Assembly: GCF_965263005.1 (NCBI RefSeq)
Contig: NZ_OZ253579.1
Location: 744,001 to 808,000, forward strand
Length of the DNA stretch: 64,000 bases
Direction of reading: 5' to 3'
Source of the DNA: Rariloculus sp965263005
Lineage (GTDB): Bacteria; Pseudomonadota; Gammaproteobacteria; Steroidobacterales; Rariloculaceae
In this document: positions 17,829 through 27,008 of the stretch, in pieces
Layout of the letters: each line of letters opens with the position of its first letter
Numbering within the stretch: the stretch's first letter is position 1
Made by a program: the position numbers and the translations under genes
Notes under the pieces: model-generated
Databases searched by the model: none
Told to the model about the DNA's origin: nothing
Seen by the model: only the letters and a program-made list of their open reading frames with translations

Positions 17829-18033
17829 GCGCAGAGCCGCCCCGTGCCGGCGTTTCGATTCTCACACTGCAGGCGCCAAAATGCCATAGGGCCGCGTTGC
17901 TACTGTCATCAAGCCCGAGCGCCGGAGACCTTCGCGCCAACATCCGGTTCACCAGGGCGGCGACCGAGAACCCCGGCCAGGCCGAATACGATAGGATGCC
18001 CGTTGGATATTCGGGAATCGTGCGGGAATATTC

Positions 18034-19437
18034 ATGGTCAGATTATCGGTCGTTCTGCTGGCGGCTTTGCCGGCCGCGGTCTTCAGCCAGGACCGCTATC
18101 CCGTTGACTGGGACCGGGTGGCGGATGAGTCGTTGGCCCACTTTACCGAGTTGCTGCGCATCGACACGTCCAACCCACCCGGTAACGAAACCGCCGTAGC
18201 CAACTATCTGCGCGATGCGCTTGAAGCCGAGGGCATCGAAGGCCGTCTTCACGCCCTGGTCCCCGGCCGCGACAATTTCGTTGTACGGGTGCGGGGAAAT
18301 GGTTCGAAAGCGCCCATCCTGGTCATGGGCCATACCGACGTTGTCGGTGTCCAGCGTGAGAACTGGTCGGTGGAACCCTTCGACGCCGTGCGGCGTGACG
18401 GCTATGTCTACGGCCGCGGTACGCTCGACGACAAGGACAATGTGACCGCGGGCATGATGCTCCTGATGATGCTGGAGCGCGCCGACGTGGAACTGGACCG
18501 GGACATCATATTTCTCGCCGAGGCCGGGGAGGAGGGGACTCCGGAGGTCGGCGTCGATTTCATGGTCGATGAGCACTGGGATGAGATTGCCGCCGAATAT
18601 TGCCTGGCGGAAGGTGGCGGTGCTGTGGCCCGCGACGGCGAGGTCCGCTACGTTTCCATTTCGACTACGGAAAAATTCCCCATGCGTGTGAGGCTGGTTG
18701 CCCGCGGAACGGCTGGCCATGGTTCCGTGCCACGGGTGGACAATGCGCTGGCCGCGTTGGCTTCTGCGGTGGCGAGATTATCCGATTGGCAGCCCCCCAT
18801 GCGGTTCAATGACACCACTCGCGCCTATTTCCAGCGGCTCGCGACGATCAGTACCGACGAAATCGCAGCGCATTACCTCGGCCTCTTCGATTCCGCCGAG
18901 CGAGCACACAGCGAACGCTATCTGGCGCTCAATGAACCTCAGCACAGTGCGCTGCTGCGCACCGGGGTATCGCCGACCATATTGAGCGGCGGATTCCGCA
19001 GGAACGTCATTCCCTCCGAAGCCGAGGCGATGCTGGATATCCGCGCCTTGCCGGACGAGAACCCCGAGGAGTTCTACGCTCACATGGCGGCAGTGATCAA
19101 CAACGCCAACGTCGAAATTGTCCCGCAACCGATCTACCGGCCCCCGGGCGCGCCCTCGCCCATAGACAACGAGATGTTTGAAGTCATCGAGGCCGTGAAC
19201 CAGCGCCTGTTTCCGCGGGCGGTGACACTGCCCACGATGCTGACCGGTGCGACTGACATGGCCCAGATAAGAGCGAAAGGCGTTCCCTGCTACGGATTCG
19301 GTCCGGTCCGGGACGAGGAAGACCTGGCTTCAGGCGGCGGCTCCCACGGCGACGACGAACGTATTGGGGAAGCTTCCCTGCTGATGCTCGTGCAGTTTCT
19401 CTGGTACGCGGTGCTCGGGATCGCCGCGGCGCCGTGA
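18034..19437 (+). CDS. M20/M25/M40 family metallopeptidase, exported
   Basis: The protein has 467 residues with an N-terminal signal peptide (MVRLSVVLLAALPAAVFSQ). The di-zinc site is intact: GHTDVVG, GTLDDKDN (bridging Asp) and the catalytic AEAGEEG. The dimerisation domain follows in the middle (RLVARGTAGHGSVPRVDNAL). It should hydrolyse dipeptides, N-acyl amino acids or similar amides in the periplasm. The start ATG is preceded by a weak GGGAA. It stands as a single gene divergent from the permease. The exact substrate cannot be told from the sequence. Confidence 0.9.
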   Translation: MVRLSVVLLAALPAAVFSQDRYPVDWDRVADESLAHFTELLRIDTSNPPGNETAVANYLRDALEAEGIEGRLHALVPGRDNFVVRVRGNGSKAPILVMGHTDVVGVQRENWSVEPFDAVRRDGYVYGRGTLDDKDNVTAGMMLLMMLERADVELDRDIIFLAEAGEEGTPEVGVDFMVDEHWDEIAAEYCLAEGGGAVARDGEVRYVSISTTEKFPMRVRLVARGTAGHGSVPRVDNALAALASAVARLSDWQPPMRFNDTTRAYFQRLATISTDEIAAHYLGLFDSAERAHSERYLALNEPQHSALLRTGVSPTILSGGFRRNVIPSEAEAMLDIRALPDENPEEFYAHMAAVINNANVEIVPQPIYRPPGAPSPIDNEMFEVIEAVNQRLFPRAVTLPTMLTGATDMAQIRAKGVPCYGFGPVRDEEDLASGGGSHGDDERIGEASLLMLVQFLWYAVLGIAAAP

Positions 19438-19869
19438 CCTTCATACTGCGCGCAACTGTCGGTAATCTAGTGTGATCGCCGGTTCGCAACGAGTAAAGCC
19501 CACTGCGCTCTGTCGTGGCAACATCGCCCGCTCTCAATGGGCCATTGCCGACGCTACGCGAGTTGATTGCATCGCAATCGTGGCATAATTTTCCACTCCG
19601 CGACCACCGGAAGGAGCAGCCGTGGCCGTGCTGCTCAAGGAGGCGGGCTGGAAAAGTATCCGGAATTCCCGCGGCGGCGCACTCTGCTTGAATTAGGAAT
19701 TCTCCACCTCCAGGATACGCTAGCGAAGTGAAGGCATTCTAAGATACAGGGCAGGCGGGTTGGCTTGTCCGTCTGTTACGCTGTTCGGTAGTGGTAGGAT
19801 TCGCGGCTAATGCGGCCGGCGCTTCGACCCTCGACAGCGGATTTCGGCATCAGGACTGGGAGGAATCGT
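19438..19869. other. 432-bp intergenic region upstream of the formate dehydrogenase genes
   Basis: No convincing gene was found. Base composition is less GC-rich around 19560-19760. It probably holds the promoter of the formate dehydrogenase operon, but I could not place -35/-10 elements with confidence. A ribosome binding site (GGAGG at 19859-19863) ends the region. Confidence 0.5.
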
Positions 19870-20586
19870 ATGTGGACTGAGGTCCGGGGCCTGCGCGACG
19901 ACATTGATTGCGGCACGCCGCCGCGCGACGGCGAACCCGTGTCGCTCACTGTCGACGGCGTCAGTGTGACCGTTCCCGAAGGCAGCTCCGTCATGCTCGC
20001 GGCAGCCGAGGCAGGGTGCGCGGTACCGAAACTCTGCGCAACCGACACGCTCGAAGCCTTCGGCAGTTGCCGCGTTTGTCTGGTCGAGATCGAGGGACAG
20101 CGCGGCTATCCGGCAAGCTGCACTACCTTGGTCGCGCCGGACATGGTCGTCACGACGCAGTCGAAAAAGCTGGCGAAGCTGCGCAAGGGTGTTATGGAGC
20201 TTTATTTGTCCGATTTTCCCGAGTCAGAGATTCCGGACGGCTGGAGCGAGTTTCATCAGACATTGGAGGCGATCGGCTTGAAGGGCCACCGCTACGGCGA
20301 AGGCCAGAACCATTTCGATTTACGCATCGATGACTCCAATCCTTACTTCCTGTTCGATCCCGCGAAATGCATAGTCTGCAGCCGCTGTGTCAGAGCCTGC
20401 GAGGAAATACAGGGCACCTTCGCCCTCACGATCCAGGCGCGTGGCTTCGAATCGAAGGTTGCGGCGAGCCAGGACGAAACCTTCATGGAGTCCGAGTGCG
20501 TCAGTTGCGGTGCCTGCGTCCAGGCCTGCCCCAGTCACGCGCTCGTCGAAAAAAGCCTGTTTCCAGGAGGATATGAACGTGCCTAA
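19870..20586 (+). CDS. formate dehydrogenase, iron-sulfur N-terminal half (FdsA/NuoG-like ferredoxin subunit)
   Basis: The protein has 238 residues, with an ATG at 19870 six bases after GGAGG. It has a plant-type [2Fe-2S] domain (cysteines in CAVPKLCATDTLEAFGSCRVC and SCTT), then two [4Fe-4S] ferredoxin motifs, CIVCSRCVRAC and CVSCGACVQAC. In NAD-linked formate dehydrogenases these domains are the N-terminus of the large FdsA subunit. Here they form a separate protein whose 3' end overlaps the catalytic gene by 14 bp. The His-Cys3 cluster segment normally found after ELYLSDHP is replaced by ELYLSDFPESEIPDGW, so that cluster is absent. It would pass electrons away from the molybdenum site. Confidence 0.85.
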   Translation: MWTEVRGLRDDIDCGTPPRDGEPVSLTVDGVSVTVPEGSSVMLAAAEAGCAVPKLCATDTLEAFGSCRVCLVEIEGQRGYPASCTTLVAPDMVVTTQSKKLAKLRKGVMELYLSDFPESEIPDGWSEFHQTLEAIGLKGHRYGEGQNHFDLRIDDSNPYFLFDPAKCIVCSRCVRACEEIQGTFALTIQARGFESKVAASQDETFMESECVSCGACVQACPSHALVEKSLFPGGYERA

Positions 20587-22753
20587 CCCACGCAAGCCAG
20601 AGAAAGCAACGATTACGATCTGTGCCTACTGCGGCGTAGGCTGCGGATTCAAGGCGGAAACCATCGGCGACGAGATCGTACGGATGACGCCGTGGAAGGA
20701 AGGCAAGGCCAACCACGGTCATAGCTGCGTAAAGGGTCGCTTCGCCTACGACTACTGGCGGCATCCAGACCGGATCACGACGCCAATGATCCGTACAAGT
20801 ATCGATGACCCCTGGCAGGAGGTCGGCTGGGACGAGGCTTTCGCGCATGCCGCAAGTGAGCTCAAGCGCGTACAGGCCACTTACGGCCGGAGCTCCGTGG
20901 GCGGCGTTTCGAGCTCGCGTTGCACGAACGAGGAAATCTTCCTGACGCAGAAATTTGTGCGCGCCGCGCTCGGCAACAACAACATCGATAACTGTGCGCG
21001 TATCTGCCACTCGCCAACTCAGTTCGGACTTTCAGCCACAGTGGGGGCAGGTGCCGCGAGCCAGCACTTCGATTCAGTGCTGCAGACGGACGTCATCATG
21101 GTTGTCGGCGCGAATCCCACCGAAGGCCATCCCGTGTTCGGCTCGATGATGAAACGCCGCATTCGCCAGGGCGCGAGGCTCATCGTTATCGATCCGCGCC
21201 GGACCGAGACGGTAGACAGCGCACACTGCCGTGCCGATATCCACCTCGCGCTCAGCCCTGGAACGAATGTCGCGATTCTCAACAGCATCGCGCACGTCAT
21301 CGTGCGCGAAAACCGGCACGATCCGGACTTCATCAAATCGCGCTGCGAATGGCGAGAGTTCGAGCTCTGGGCAGCGCTTGTCGGCAGCGACGAGTACTCC
21401 CCCGATACCATCGGTCCGATCGCCGGCGTCGATCCCGAGGACATCCGCAGCGCTGCGCGAATCTACTCGTCGGGTCCGCGGAGCACGATCTACTACGGCC
21501 TCGGCGTAACCGAGCACTCGCAGGGATCGACGGGCGTGATGTGCCTCGGCAACCTGGCGCTCGCCTGCGGCATGTACGGCCGTGAAGGCGTTGGGGTGAA
21601 CCCGCTGCGCGGCCAGGGCAATGTGCAGGGTGGCAGTTGCCTGGGTAGCTGGCCGCATGTCTTCAGCGGCTATCGCTTCGTCACTGACGATGCGACTCGC
21701 GCGACATTCGAGGCCGCGTGGGGCATCGGGCTCGACAGCGAGCCCGGACTGAGGCTGCCGAACATGTTCGATGCGGCGTTAACGGGACACTTCAAGGGTA
21801 TGTACATCATGGGCGAAGACCCCGTGCAGTCCGACCCGAACCAGAACCATATCATCGCTGCGCTACGCAGCATGGAATGCGTGATCGTCCACGATTTGTT
21901 CCTCAACGAGACTTCGAAGTACGCACACGTCTTTCTGCCGGGCAGCTCTTCGCTGGAGAAGGATGGCACTTTTACCAACGCCGAGCGTCGAATCAGCCGC
22001 GTTCGCAAGGTTGTCGAGCCGCTCGCAGGCTATCAGGACTGGGAGGTGACGGTGAAGCTCATGAACGCGATGGGCTACGAAGTCAGTTATGCACATGCCG
22101 GCGAGGTGCTCGACGAGCTTGCACGCCTCTCACCCGCTTACAGCGGCGCGAGCTTCGAGCTGCTCGACCGCGTCGGCTCGGCACAGTGGCCAGTCGACAA
22201 GGCCGCGCCCGAGGGCACAGAGGTGTTGCACATGCAGCAATTCCCGCGCGCAAACGGTCGCGGCACATTCATGCTCACGGGCTACGTGCCGACTCGCGAG
22301 CGGGTCAGCGAGCAGTATCCCCTGCTCCTCACCACGGGTCGTATCCTGAGTCAGTACAATGTCGGCACGCAAACACGGCGCACGGCAAACTCCATGTGGC
22401 ATCCAGAGGATGTGCTTGAGATGTCGCGCGGCGACATGCAGGTGCGCGGGCTTTCCGACGGCGATCGTGTCAAGGTCACGAGCCGCTTCGGCTCGACGCG
22501 TCTCAGAGTCGTTGAGTCCGAACGCGTGAATCCCGGCGTCATCTACACGACATTCCACCATGCCGAATCCAAAGCCAACGCCGTGACGAGCGACCTTTCT
22601 GACTGGGCCACGAATTGCCCGGAATACAAGGTCACGGCCGTGGAAGTGATGAAACTCATGCCGGCCGAGTGGTGGCAAGGCGAAACGGTTGCCACGCGCC
22701 GGGCACGGCGTGAGCGTGAGGCCGCCGTGGCTGCTGTTGAGGAGGCAGTCTGA
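20573..22753 (+). CDS. formate dehydrogenase, molybdopterin catalytic subunit
   Basis: The protein has 726 residues. The ATG at 20573 follows AGGAGG (20565-20570); the open frame starts earlier, at 20387, but that would overlap the ferredoxin gene. An N-terminal [4Fe-4S] cluster site (CAYCGVGCGF and HGHSCVKG) is followed by the bis-MGD domains. The active site shows the Cys-His pair in NCARICHSPT, where cysteine or selenocysteine binds Mo or W. GANPTEGHPVFGSMMKRRI and the closing molybdopterin dinucleotide-binding domain (LTTGRILSQYNVGTQTRR) are typical of FdhA/FdsA. It oxidises formate to CO2 or runs in reverse. No FMN/NADH subunit (FdsB) or FdsG gene is beside it. Confidence 0.93.
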   Translation: MNVPNPRKPEKATITICAYCGVGCGFKAETIGDEIVRMTPWKEGKANHGHSCVKGRFAYDYWRHPDRITTPMIRTSIDDPWQEVGWDEAFAHAASELKRVQATYGRSSVGGVSSSRCTNEEIFLTQKFVRAALGNNNIDNCARICHSPTQFGLSATVGAGAASQHFDSVLQTDVIMVVGANPTEGHPVFGSMMKRRIRQGARLIVIDPRRTETVDSAHCRADIHLALSPGTNVAILNSIAHVIVRENRHDPDFIKSRCEWREFELWAALVGSDEYSPDTIGPIAGVDPEDIRSAARIYSSGPRSTIYYGLGVTEHSQGSTGVMCLGNLALACGMYGREGVGVNPLRGQGNVQGGSCLGSWPHVFSGYRFVTDDATRATFEAAWGIGLDSEPGLRLPNMFDAALTGHFKGMYIMGEDPVQSDPNQNHIIAALRSMECVIVHDLFLNETSKYAHVFLPGSSSLEKDGTFTNAERRISRVRKVVEPLAGYQDWEVTVKLMNAMGYEVSYAHAGEVLDELARLSPAYSGASFELLDRVGSAQWPVDKAAPEGTEVLHMQQFPRANGRGTFMLTGYVPTRERVSEQYPLLLTTGRILSQYNVGTQTRRTANSMWHPEDVLEMSRGDMQVRGLSDGDRVKVTSRFGSTRLRVVESERVNPGVIYTTFHHAESKANAVTSDLSDWATNCPEYKVTAVEVMKLMPAEWWQGETVATRRARREREAAVAAVEEAV

Positions 22754-22755
22754 GC

Positions 22756-23049
22756 GTGTCGGGTGGCGACGAACGGCCTACCGTCGCTGGTGAGGTCATC
22801 GAGCTCGATCGCCTGATCTCGATGGCAAACCAGATCGGCGACTTCTTTGCGCCTTACCCCCCGGAGCGCGCTCGCGAAGGACTGCGCAATCATCTGCGTA
22901 CCTACTGGGATCCACGCATGCGGAGCGCTCTACTGGCGCACATCGATGCCGGCGGCGAAGGTTTGGACGAGAGCGTCATTGAGGCCGCGCGCCTGCTGCG
23001 CGAAAGCGCGGCCGAGAAAAGCGGCTACTACGGGCCCCCGCAGGCCTGA
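22756..23049 (+). CDS. fdsD: formate dehydrogenase delta subunit
   Basis: The 97-residue protein has a GTG start 2 bp after the catalytic subunit stop. It has the typical FdsD layout: ELDRLISMANQIGDFFAPYP near the start, then HLRTYWDPRMRSALLAHI, and a closing AARLLRE. FdsD is a small subunit of NAD-dependent formate dehydrogenases, thought to help assembly or stability. Its presence ties the two larger genes to the Fds type rather than to the membrane-bound Fdn/Fdo type. It ends the three-gene operon. Confidence 0.88.
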   Translation: MSGGDERPTVAGEVIELDRLISMANQIGDFFAPYPPERAREGLRNHLRTYWDPRMRSALLAHIDAGGEGLDESVIEAARLLRESAAEKSGYYGPPQA

Positions 23050-23121
23050 AGCGGCATGTGGGTGGCGAATTGGTAACTCGTAGCGCGAATCACTGAGGAA
23101 TCCAGGACTTGCCGATCGCAG

Positions 23122-23553
23122 TCAAATCAGCGGATTCCGCGTAACGAGCTGCGGAAAACGGCTAAAGTCCCTGTCCACGGTCAGAAACTCGGTAACGCCG
23201 TGCGCCTCGCAAACTGTGGCAATTCGGGCGTCATGCACGAGAGGCCCCTGAACCTTTCCGTGCGAGAGGCTTTTCTTCAACAAATTCCAGTGGTCCGCAG
23301 CCTCGCCGATGACCACAACCGACGATGAACCCAGCCATGCGTCCATCTGCTCGATGGCCTGGTGCGTGGTGGAAGGTGGATCGAAGATTCTCGTGTGCGA
23401 CACAATGGCAAGAAACTCGTGGACGCATGGCCAGGGAATCGCCCACGTAGCCAGTCCTTGAGCAAGCGTTTGCATGCAGGCAGTCGCAGCAGGATGCCAT
23501 TCGGAATCCGCCCGATGAGCGTAAACCAGAATGTTGGAGTCGACGGCTACCAT
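23122..23553 (-). CDS. vapC: PIN-domain ribonuclease toxin (VapC type)
   Basis: The protein has 143 residues. The PIN acidic residues are visible: VAVDSNILVYAHRADS at the start, a Glu in CVHEFLAIVS, and HDARIATVCEAHGVTEFLTVDRDF near the end. It would cleave RNA with Mg. The start ATG overlaps the antitoxin stop by 7 bp, in the antitoxin-first order. The gene lies just upstream of the interrupted AAA ATPase zone. Confidence 0.88.
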   Translation of the reverse strand: MVAVDSNILVYAHRADSEWHPAATACMQTLAQGLATWAIPWPCVHEFLAIVSHTRIFDPPSTTHQAIEQMDAWLGSSSVVVIGEAADHWNLLKKSLSHGKVQGPLVHDARIATVCEAHGVTEFLTVDRDFSRFPQLVTRNPLI

Positions 23554-23795
23554 CGGCTGCGGTCACCGTAGGCGGCCTCGCGAATTTCAACCCAGCTCCG
23601 GTCCCTGAAATCTGCCTGGAGACCATTCCCCTGGACGCTCTTGTCATCGAGTCTGTAGGGTTTGCCCCGAGAGGCCTCCTCCAGAGCCAAACGAATCCCG
23701 TGTTCGACAATGGACCGAAACGTCGTCCCGTGCCTGGCGGCCATCGCTTTGGCCTGCCGAGCAAGTTCGTCGTTAATGTCAATGGTCGTTTTCAT
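23547..23795 (-). CDS. vapB: VapB-type antitoxin
   Basis: The protein has 82 residues starting MKTTIDINDELARQAKAMAA, the usual N-terminus of VapB proteins with a ribbon-helix-helix DNA-binding fold (TTIDINDEL strand, TFRSIVEHGIRLALEE helix). The C-terminal part (SWVEIREAAYGDRSRW) is of the kind that wraps the PIN toxin. It should repress its own operon. An upstream ATG at 23837 would add residues unlike the family, so the downstream ATG is preferred. Confidence 0.85.
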   Translation of the reverse strand: MKTTIDINDELARQAKAMAARHGTTFRSIVEHGIRLALEEASRGKPYRLDDKSVQGNGLQADFRDRSWVEIREAAYGDRSRW

Positions 23796-24127
23796 CATAT
23801 GGGCACCCATATTGATTAATGCGGCTAACCATATCATTTTCGCCGCGATGCGGTTGCACGACTACATCCGGCTCTGGTCAGTTCGGCCAGAATAAATCGT
23901 TCACCGCTATCGAAGATCGTCGAGCAGAGATCACCGGAACTTGTCGTTTCTACTCATGGGATTCCTGTTCGCGGCCTTCTGACGGTCCGGCCGCCGGTCA
24001 GGCTTTCCGTGACCGTTACCCTAATCCGCACAATTTCCAGGAAATCGGGCGAAAATTCCTCAAATCCGTTCGCATTGGATTGAATCGGTGCAACATTTCG
24101 CGTGACATCGCACACTTAGGACATGCT
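23796..24127. other. intergenic region between vapBC and the interrupted AAA gene
   Basis: The 332 bp hold the divergent promoters of vapB (minus) and the AAA gene (plus). The part next to vapB is AT-rich (ATATTGATTAATGCGG). I see no complete gene; a plus-strand frame is open from 23819, but it lacks protein-like composition before the ATG at 24128. Confidence 0.4.
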
Positions 24128-24352
24128 ATGGCCAGAAGCGATCTCATCGTCGATCTAGTCAAGGCGGGCGTGAGCGGGGATCAGGAATCTGCTCGTGTGA
24201 CTGCCGAGGCGATCGCCGCAAGTGAACGTGCCAAGAAGCACACTGTTGTTGCTGAACGGATTGCCCGGGCGATTGCCACACCGCCGAAGACCAACGGCCG
24301 TAGTGCGGTCAGGTCGCGGAGTTTGCGCGTTCGGGACGGTTGCGTATTCCCT

Positions 24353-24435
24353 TGAAAGTTACCAGCCGATCCCTGTCAAAGTTACCAGTCAATCCCGTTC
24401 AAAAGTACCACCCGATCCACGGCAAAGTTACCGCG
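24353..24435 (+). repeat. left subterminal repeats of the IS21-family element
   Basis: Four tandem variants of AAAGTTACCA/AAAAGTACCA at a spacing of about 22-24 bp: GAAAGTTACCAG, CAAAGTTACCAG, AAAAGTACCACC and CAAAGTTACCGC. They match, in inverted orientation, the copies at the right end. They are the probable transposase-binding sites. Confidence 0.75.
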
Positions 24436-24488
24436 TGGGCGGTGGCCGACGAGCGATCCCTCGGAGCGACGCGACGCGGGGGCGGACG

Positions 24489-25247
24489 TTATGGCTGAGC
24501 TGTGAGTGATCCACCTCCTTTGGCTTTGATTTTACGCATGGATTCTCCCTTCAGCGCGATGCGATAGGCATTGTGCACGAGGCGGTCAAGGATCGCATCG
24601 GCATGGGTCGGTTCGCCGATCATTTTGTGCCAGTGCTCGACGGGTAACTGACTGGTGACCAATGTGGAGCGTTGTTCATGGCGATCCTCGAGGATTTCCA
24701 GCAGATCGCGGCGCTGGGGGGCGGTGAGCTTGGCCAGTCCCCAGTCGTCTAGGATGATGACGTCGGTTCGGGCCAGCTTCTTCATGACCTTCGGATAGCG
24801 GCCATCGCCGTGGGCGTAGCCGAGTTCATCGAACAACCGCGAGAGGCGATGGTACTGTACGGTGAAGCCGTCGCGGCAGGCCTTGTTGGCCAACGCGCAC
24901 GCGATCCACGATTTACCGGTACCTGTGGGCCCGGTGATCAGCAAGTTGAGCCGTTTCTTGATCCATTGCCCGGTGATGAGTCGATTCATCAGGGCCTTGT
25001 CCAGTCCGCGCGGGTGGCGATAGTCCAGATCCTCGACGACGGCGGACTGGCGCAGCCGTGCGTTGCGCAGCCGGCAGTTCAGCCGTCGTTCGGCGCGGCA
25101 GGTGGCCTCATGATCGAGCAACAGCCCGAGCCGTTCCTCGAAACTCAACGCCTCGATGTCGGTCATGGCCTGCTGGTCCAACAGCGCTTGTCGCATGCCG
25201 ATGAGGCGCAGCTCGGCGAGTTTTTCAACGGTGGGGTGATACAACAT
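24489..25247 (-). CDS. istB: IS21-family transposition helper ATPase IstB
   Basis: The 252-residue DnaC/DnaA-like AAA ATPase has Walker A TGPTGTGKSW, Walker B VIILDDWGLAKL, and VTSQLPVEHWH as sensor I. It assists the IstA transposase and gives target immunity in this family. It follows istA by 18 bp on the same strand. Length and motifs are complete, so it looks functional. Confidence 0.95.
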   Translation of the reverse strand: MLYHPTVEKLAELRLIGMRQALLDQQAMTDIEALSFEERLGLLLDHEATCRAERRLNCRLRNARLRQSAVVEDLDYRHPRGLDKALMNRLITGQWIKKRLNLLITGPTGTGKSWIACALANKACRDGFTVQYHRLSRLFDELGYAHGDGRYPKVMKKLARTDVIILDDWGLAKLTAPQRRDLLEILEDRHEQRSTLVTSQLPVEHWHKMIGEPTHADAILDRLVHNAYRIALKGESMRKIKAKGGGSLTAQP

Positions 25248-25265
25248 GGTGCAGGCCCTCGTGGG

Positions 25266-26804
25266 TTATTGGTAGTAGTCCGGTCCGCGCAGGTTGTCGT
25301 GATCGATCTCGGGCGGTTCCGGGGTGCGCGGTGGCAGGGGTTTGCGATCCAGGTCGTTTTTCAGGATCGCCTCGACGTTCTTGTAGGCGTGGGCGCCGAG
25401 CGCCAGCGCCCGCCGGCAGGCGGCCTCCAGGCGCTTCTCGCCGAAGCGTTTGCCCAGCCGCATGAGGCCCAGGCAACTGCGAAAGCCCTGTTCCGGATGC
25501 ACGCGCGCGGCCAGGATGTGCTTGACCAGCGCCGCAGTGGAAGGTCCGGTCTTGCCGGCCCAGCACACGAGCCGCTGCGGCGTCCACTCGGCCTGGGCGC
25601 GATGACGCTCGGGCATGTGCTCGGCCAGCGTGGTGTGGCTGCCGCGTCGGCGGCTGCGGGCATGACTGGCCACGCGCCGGCCCTTGTGCAGCAGTTCCAC
25701 CGTGTTGGCCGTCACTCGCGCCTCAAGCTGTTGTTTCACCAACTGATAGGGGACCGAGTAGTAGTGCCGGTCGATCTCCACGTGATAGTCCATGTGCACG
25801 CGCACCGTTTTCCATTCGGCGTACTCATAGGGCCGCGGCGGCAACGGCCGCATCGCCGGACGGTCCAGCGACTCGAACAGCTCACGCCGGCTACCGGGCA
25901 ACTTCTTGAACGGCCGCGCGTTGAGCGGCTCGAGCCACTCGCCAATGGCCTCGTTGAGCTCGGTCAGGGAGAACACACGGCGATGGCGCAGCCGCGCCAG
26001 GATCCATCTTTCGACTACTTGCACGCCCGTCTCGGCTTTCGCCTTATCCCTCGGTTTCGCCGGCCGTGTGGGCAAAATCGCCACCCCGTAGTGCTCGCCC
26101 AACTCCCGATACGTGCGGTTCAGTCGCGGTTCGTAGCGGTGCGCCTTGTTCACGCCGGACTTCAGGTTGTCCGGCACAAGGATCTCCGGCACCGCCCCGA
26201 AGTACTCGAACGTGCGCACATGCGAGCCGATCCAGTCCTCCATCGCCTGCGACCAGGTCGCCTCGGCATACGTGTAATTGGACGCGCCCATCACCGCGAC
26301 GAACACCTGCGCGGGACAAACCTCGCCGCTGCGCCGGTCGATCACCGAGGCCGTCTGCCCGGCGTAATCGACGAACAGCTTCTCCCCGGCCCGGTGGTCC
26401 TGGCGCATCACCACGTCGAGGCGGTTCCGCCAGGCCCTGTAGTGACGGCAAAACGTCGTGTATTGATAACCGTTCGGATGCGCCGCCTTGTACTCGTCCC
26501 ACAGCAGCAGCAGCGTCATGTCCTTGCGCTTCATCTCCCGGTGCACGACCACCCAATCGGGCTGCGCACGCGCCTCGCTCGGCGGCGGCGGCGGCGGAAA
26601 CAACCGCCGCTCCAACTCCGCGTCGTCCAGCTCCGCCGGCAACGGCCACGACAGTCCGCAGGCACGCGCCCGCTCGATATACCTCAACACCGTCGGGTGG
26701 CTCAGACCGCTGCTGTGCGCGATCTGGCGCACGCTCAGACCCAACTCCCACTTCAACCGCAATATTTCCCTGACTCGACGCATGGCTATTCTGGACCTCG
26801 GCAT
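25266..26804 (-). CDS. istA: IS21-family transposase IstA
   Basis: The protein has 512 residues. An N-terminal helix-turn-helix (LRLKWELGLSVRQIAHSSG) is followed by the DDE integrase core. The first Asp lies in EKLFVDYAGQT, the second in FGAVPEILVPDNLKSG, and the Glu in KPRDKAKAETGVQVVERWI. The C-terminal beta-barrel part contains YHVEIDRHYYSVPYQLV. No frameshift is seen, so the element may be active. Confidence 0.95.
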   Translation of the reverse strand: MPRSRIAMRRVREILRLKWELGLSVRQIAHSSGLSHPTVLRYIERARACGLSWPLPAELDDAELERRLFPPPPPPSEARAQPDWVVVHREMKRKDMTLLLLWDEYKAAHPNGYQYTTFCRHYRAWRNRLDVVMRQDHRAGEKLFVDYAGQTASVIDRRSGEVCPAQVFVAVMGASNYTYAEATWSQAMEDWIGSHVRTFEYFGAVPEILVPDNLKSGVNKAHRYEPRLNRTYRELGEHYGVAILPTRPAKPRDKAKAETGVQVVERWILARLRHRRVFSLTELNEAIGEWLEPLNARPFKKLPGSRRELFESLDRPAMRPLPPRPYEYAEWKTVRVHMDYHVEIDRHYYSVPYQLVKQQLEARVTANTVELLHKGRRVASHARSRRRGSHTTLAEHMPERHRAQAEWTPQRLVCWAGKTGPSTAALVKHILAARVHPEQGFRSCLGLMRLGKRFGEKRLEAACRRALALGAHAYKNVEAILKNDLDRKPLPPRTPEPPEIDHDNLRGPDYYQ

Positions 26805-26901
26805 CTGCCTGCCTCCCGTGTTGGAAAACAGGCAGCCTACTCAGCCCGACATCCGCGCTGCCGCAGCGCTCCGGGGGGGGTCGCTTTCGCCCGATACGGG
26901 C

Positions 26902-27008
26902 GGTAACTTTCAGCCGAAACAGGTGGTACGTTTCAGCGAGAATCGGTGGTAACTTTCAGGGAGAATCAGTGGTACGTTTCAGCGAGAATCACCGGTACAT
27001 TTCGCGGA
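26902..27008 (-). repeat. right subterminal repeats of the IS21-family element
   Basis: There are at least five variants, in inverted orientation to the left end: GGTAACTTTCAG, GGTACGTTTCAG, GGTAACTTTCAG, GGTACGTTTCAG and GGTACATTTCGC. They are spaced about 23 bp apart and separated by GAGAATC-like spacers. Probable IstA-binding sites. Confidence 0.75.

Noticed and set aside
24810..26906. A 698-codon plus-strand open frame across the IS21 element
   Set aside because: It is the shadow of istA and istB, whose families are certain.
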